A model generated the notes under the pieces. That model was not told where the DNA came from. It did no database searches and saw only the letters and a list, made by a program, of their open reading frames with translations. Both the position numbers and the translations under genes were made by a program. Positions 60,701 through 64,000 of a DNA stretch of 64,000 bases are shown in pieces. Origin of the DNA: Paratinospora sagittata (Eukaryota > Streptophyta > Magnoliopsida > Ranunculales > Menispermaceae); assembly GCA_035771175.1 (NCBI GenBank), contig CM069612.1, forward strand, positions 30,142,150 to 30,206,149, read 5' to 3'. Numbering within the stretch: the stretch's first letter is position 1; each line of letters opens with the position of its first letter.

Positions 60701-63514
60701 GTGGTGTTTGTTAACTCTACTTGCAACCTCTAAAAAATGTAGATGATAATAAAAAAATTATTTTTTGATTTTGCGAAAGCTTATGACTCGGTGGATTGGG
60801 GTTTCATGATTTTTGTGCTAAGGAAGAAAGGCTTTGGCAGTAGATGGATTTCTTGGTTATACGGATGTATTGCTTCTGTCTCCTATTCTGTTGTCATCGA
60901 TGGAAGACCGAGGGGAAAGTTCAATGCTGGGAGGGGTCTGAGACAAGGAGATCCATTGTCCCCCTTCTTGTTCACTATGGTTGCAGATGGCTTAAGTCGG
61001 TTGACGTCTCAAGCGAGACAATGCTCTATGGTTCATGGCTTCATCATTGGCAAGGACAAGGTTGAGATCTCTCATTTGCAGTATGCAGATGACACTCTGT
61101 TTCTTTTGAAGGGGGAGGATGAAAATGTGCTTAACGCCATTGGAGTTCTCCATTGCTTTAGTGAGTTGTCTGGCTTGAGGGTAAACTTGTCAAAAAGCCA
61201 ATTGGTGGGTATCAACATGAATTCGGTGGTGCTTCACCACCTTGCTAATATGGTGGGATGCTCAGTGGGATTGTGGCCTATGAAGTACCTAGGACTTCCA
61301 CTTGGGGGTAATCCATTATCCCAAGGATTTTGGGAACCGATTATGGCCAAGATATCTAAACGACTAGATGGGTGGAAACGTGCCTTCTTATCCAAAGGAG
61401 GTCGTCTTGCTCTTGTTAGATTTGTCCTAATGGCTCTACCCTCGTATTATTTGTCTATCTTCAAGATCCCAGCATCAACAGCAGTTTGGATGGAGAAAAG
61501 AATTAAAGATTTCTTTTGGGGTGGGAAAAACATTAGTGGGACTTCTCGTTTGATTAAATAGGAGGTGGTGTAGAGATCAGTAGAGAAAGGAGGATTAGAA
61601 ATCGGGAACTTACAGCTGCGTAATGTTGTCCTTCGTAGCGAATGGTTATGGAGGATGATAAGGGAACCATATTCCTTATGGGCAAAAGTGATTTCAAGTA
61701 GATACGATCAGCTTTCTTTTGTTGGTGGGAGAAGGAGGGTGCGATCTACTTATAGATGCCCATGGAAGTTTATTTCATCTCTGGTGCAGCAATTTTCATC
61801 ACATCTAGCATATTGTGTTGGTAATGGACAAGTGGTCAGGTTCTGGGAGGACAGGTGGCTGGATAACTCTCCACTGGCGACCACATTTCCACATCTTTAC
61901 CGACTCTCTTCCCTTCATAACCAACCTATATCCTCCTTTGTTAACCAAACCATTCCCCTACCCTCATCTAACTTTGCCTGGAACCTTCATTTCCCTAGAT
62001 CATTATCGGACCGAGAAACGTTGGAAGTGGGAGACCTACGTAATAAACTCCAAAATGTCACCTTTACTTCTGAACAGGATAGGATAATCTGGACCATTGA
62101 TCCGTCCAAGGCTTATTCATGTAAATCATTCTTTACTTGGCTAATTGATGCACCACACTTCCCTCCTTTCCCTCCCTCTACTCACATTGGTCAGGCACAT
62201 GCACCCTCTAAGGTAAAAGTATTTGTGTGGGCCTTGGCTCGTAGGAGAATTAATATGGCTGATATGATGCAACATCGGCTACCCAATATGTGTTTATCCC
62301 CCCATTGCTGCATGTTCTGTCATCGTCAAGGAGAAAACATTGATCGCATATTCTTCCAATGTGAGTTTTCTAGTAAAATTTGGGGGGAATGGTGCACTTT
62401 ATCTGGTAACAATTTCTTCCCCCCCCCCAGTCAGGTGGAGGAAGCTCTATCCTTGAACCATATCTCGTCCTTGTCGATTGGGGAACGGGGAATAGGTACG
62501 GTTGCGTTCTATGCAACATTGTGGATGTTGTGGCTTGAACGCAACAACAGGGTATTTCATGATCGGGCTAAATCTGCAAATCATATTTGGGAGGATATCA
62601 ACCTAAATGCGAGTACATGGGTCTTTGCTTCGAAGTTTGGAAAAGGGTTGGTTATTGAACTGGAATAATTGTATGTATGTGGGTAGTGATGTCTAAGATT
62701 TAGTTTTCTTTGACTTTGTAAGCTTTTTGCAACTGTTTCGATAGTACTGAAGCTGGCTCAGGGGGTAGTTATTTTAGATATCACCTCTGGTGAACATAGT
62801 TTGTACAGTTTTCTTATATTAAATAAATATATCCTTTGTTTCCTCTCAAAAAAAGAGAATAGGACAAGTTCTTCATGGTGCTTTGTCATATGTGGTGGAA
62901 TTTCTTAGTAGTGTTAACATTTTTGGAGAGTATTTTCTTTCAGCTTTCTATAATTTTGGTGTTGTTTTCCTTTAAAACATCATGCAATTATTGGCAACCA
63001 ACAATGTCTCAGTGTTTCACTGGACAAACATTGTTTAGTTAATAAACAACATAATAATACAACTAAGGACAGACTTTTTGTTGACACTATATGGTGTGTT
63101 CTATATGACAGAGGCCATCTGCCAGTTTTAGAGATTTATGGAGAGGTATCGATTAGTGCTGACATCTAGCGAATTTGATTGCTTTTTCCAGGTGCTGAAT
63201 CAAATAGTATGCGAGCTACCTACAGAGCATCCTTTATCTAGTGTGAGACCTCTACATGAGCTGTTAGGTCACACCCCTCTTCAGGTTTGTTGCACCAGTA
63301 GCTTACTAGTTGTACTTTGTGGAAGTCCACTGTTCTAGAGATTGGTTTGGGTCACATTAAATTTGTATTTTGTAACACAACTTGTCTTACTCATTTCTAC
63401 TGTTGTTTTCTTTTACTTATTACATGCGTAAGGAGCGATTTTTATGTTATAATGCAGGTCGTTGCAGGTGGTCTATTAGGCTGCATTGTAGCCTTTCTCA
63501 TGGGCAGTAGTTAA
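57708..63514 (+). CDS. DUF212 membrane protein (acid phosphatase/vanadium-dependent haloperoxidase-related)
   Basis: Small integral membrane protein related in sequence to PAP2-type phosphatases; its biochemical role is not established. Coding exons: 57708-57850, 58507-58663, 59579-59629, 63192-63284, 63458-63514, joining in frame to 166 aa. The N-terminus is Ser-rich, followed by a helix (LLSAFLAFAFAQFLKLF), then FKEKKWD, the signature GSGGMPSSHSATVTALA, a second helix, VMYDASGVRLHAGRQAE, LGHTPLQVVAGG and a last helix ending MGSS. This covers the whole family. Intron 1 and intron 2 each hold a LINE 3' fragment with a target duplication, and intron 3 (3.6 kb) holds a longer LINE. All introns are GT-AG. 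The ATG at 57708 is the first after the GA tract. Confidence 0.93.
58023..58483 (-). mobile_element. L1-type LINE 3' fragment in DUF212 intron 1
   Basis: About 460 bp on the minus strand, ending in an A-run (T-run on +, 58022-58037). Encodes an ORF2 C-terminus (MERNLHTFDDKIRN, WNDIIIMAGSWLVAFNMNG). It is flanked by a perfect 17-bp target duplication, tgttctgttttgattct (58006-58022 and 58484-58500). The 5' junction also carries a copy of nearby exon-edge sequence. Confidence 0.88.
58811..59096 (+). mobile_element. LINE 3'-end fragment in DUF212 intron 2
   Basis: 286 bp ending cgtttccgctc plus about 19 A residues. Flanked by 15-bp duplications agcttttaggttgag (58796-58810) and agcttttagattgag (59097-59111), one mismatch. 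The end resembles the 3' end of the longer LINE at 60760-62855. Little or no coding sequence remains. Confidence 0.82.
59393..59460. repeat. RTE-like 3'-tail remnant
   Basis: Contains aactatatggggtcgactac and ctctattaagggtttatcc, a layout shared with the RTE remnant at 37365. Short, intronic. Confidence 0.4.
59630..60694. other. Unassigned first part of DUF212 intron 3
   Basis: About 1 kb of AT-rich intron. Short ORFs have no family resemblance; no repeat was recognised. Confidence 0.4.
60695..60758. repeat. MITE-like terminus, second copy
   Basis: Shares the ttaggtggtgtttgttaact block and its downstream sequence with about 36568. It ends abruptly where the LINE begins, so the LINE probably inserted into, or deleted, the rest. 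Confidence 0.4.
60760..62855 (+). mobile_element. Long 5'-truncated L1-type LINE in DUF212 intron 3
   Basis: Sense-strand ORF2 from mid reverse transcriptase to its natural stop at 62668: FAKAYDSVDW, GLRQGDPLSPFLFT, catalytic YADDTLF (about 61083), KYLGLPLGGNP, GGRLAL, a zf-RVT region (SKVKVFVWALARRR, CMFCHRQGENIDRIFFQC) and a C-terminus with LWLERNNRVF. Only two in-frame stops break it, TAG at 61559-61561 and TAG at 61571-61573, with no frameshift elsewhere. The 3' UTR runs to a short A-tail near 62855 (ctctcaaaaaaa). The intact frame suggests a young insertion. Endonuclease and ORF1 are absent. Confidence 0.9.
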
Positions 63515-64000
63515 GGGGCCAAAATGAGCAAAATGAATATATAGCAGCATTTTATGCGCTTCTGCAGCTACATTGCCACTAGAGAGAGGAGAGGGGACGC
63601 TCATTCATTTTCTAGTTTTTTTTTTTTTTTCTTTTTTTGAATAACATTTTCTAGTTTAATCATTGGAAGCTTGTAAATTTAATTCACAGAGATGTATTAA
63701 CACCTTTGACATTGTGGAAATGATATTTACTTTAAATTGCTTTCCCAAAGCTTTTATCTTTGACATGACATAGTGCAAATGATATTTACTTCTGATGAAT
63801 ATATAGCAGCATGTTATTCCCTCAATCTACCTGAAGCCTATAATTCACAGCCACAGGAGAATGCAGATTAACCACAATCATTCGGCGCTGCCATTGATAA
63901 GACTTGAATGTCCATTGGGTCCAAGTGATTCTAGCAAATGACTGCAATTAACCCTTTTGTGCAGGCCTTTGAAACCAATTATATTTTTCCAAAGTATACT
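63515..64000 (+). other. 3' UTR and downstream flank of the DUF212 gene
   Basis: Includes a T-rich tract (63616-63640). The words tgatatttact and gaatatatagcagca each occur twice (63535/63798 and 63721/63781), hinting at a small duplication. No further gene seen before the window ends. Confidence 0.45.

Noticed and set aside
1..64000. A CRISPR array, operon, defence island or biosynthetic cluster
   Set aside because: Gene content and introns are those of ordinary plant housekeeping loci; the repeats are transposons, microsatellites or local duplications.

Overview
This is a gene-bearing stretch of a flowering-plant nuclear genome. It has GT-AG introns with AT-rich bodies, introns of up to 8.6 kb filled with transposable elements, a PLS/DYW-type PPR gene, and plant forms of OSCA, SEC10, ERDJ2 and DUF212 proteins. 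A dicot or magnoliid, possibly woody, is plausible, but the species cannot be named from the sequence. No bacterial-style operon, CRISPR array, rRNA or convincing tRNA gene is present.

Layout. (1) 1108-20358 (+): an OSCA1-type mechano/osmosensitive calcium channel, 11 coding exons, 770 aa. Its intron 2 (2996-11639) carries a SINE, a large imperfect inverted repeat, a LINE fragment and an internally deleted Copia retrotransposon. (2) 22821-33763 (-): exocyst subunit SEC10, 24 coding exons, 834 aa. A 2.47-kb non-autonomous hAT-like element with an 8-bp target duplication sits exactly on the 5' splice site of the intron after coding exon 14. (3) 36855-47995 (+): ERDJ2/SEC63 J-domain protein of the ER translocon, 10 coding exons, 686 aa. 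Its intron 2 is full of degenerate LINE sequence, a SINE remnant, a GATC-rich palindromic patch and a long GT/TA microsatellite. (4) 49930-52253 (-): a single-exon DYW-class PPR gene whose DYW domain is split by a frameshift in a simple-sequence stretch. (5) 57708-63514 (+): a small DUF212 membrane protein, 5 coding exons, 166 aa, with three separate LINE insertions in its introns. For the four spliced genes the predicted exons join without a frame break and reach lengths normal for their families, so the models are well supported.

Intergenic space. OSCA and SEC10 converge on 20359-22820. SEC10 and ERDJ2 diverge from about 34.6-36.1 kb. ERDJ2 and the PPR gene converge around a Gypsy-type solo LTR (48640-49610). 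The PPR gene and DUF212 diverge across a 5'-truncated LINE into which a second, 2.2-kb solo LTR has inserted.

The genes are housekeeping loci (osmosensing, exocytosis, ER protein import, organelle RNA editing, an unassigned membrane protein) and show no sign of acting as one pathway. The most interesting biology is how transposons have reshaped them. The clearest case is SEC10, where the hAT terminus seems to have replaced a GT donor with a near-consensus GC donor. I did not find an undescribed multi-gene system.
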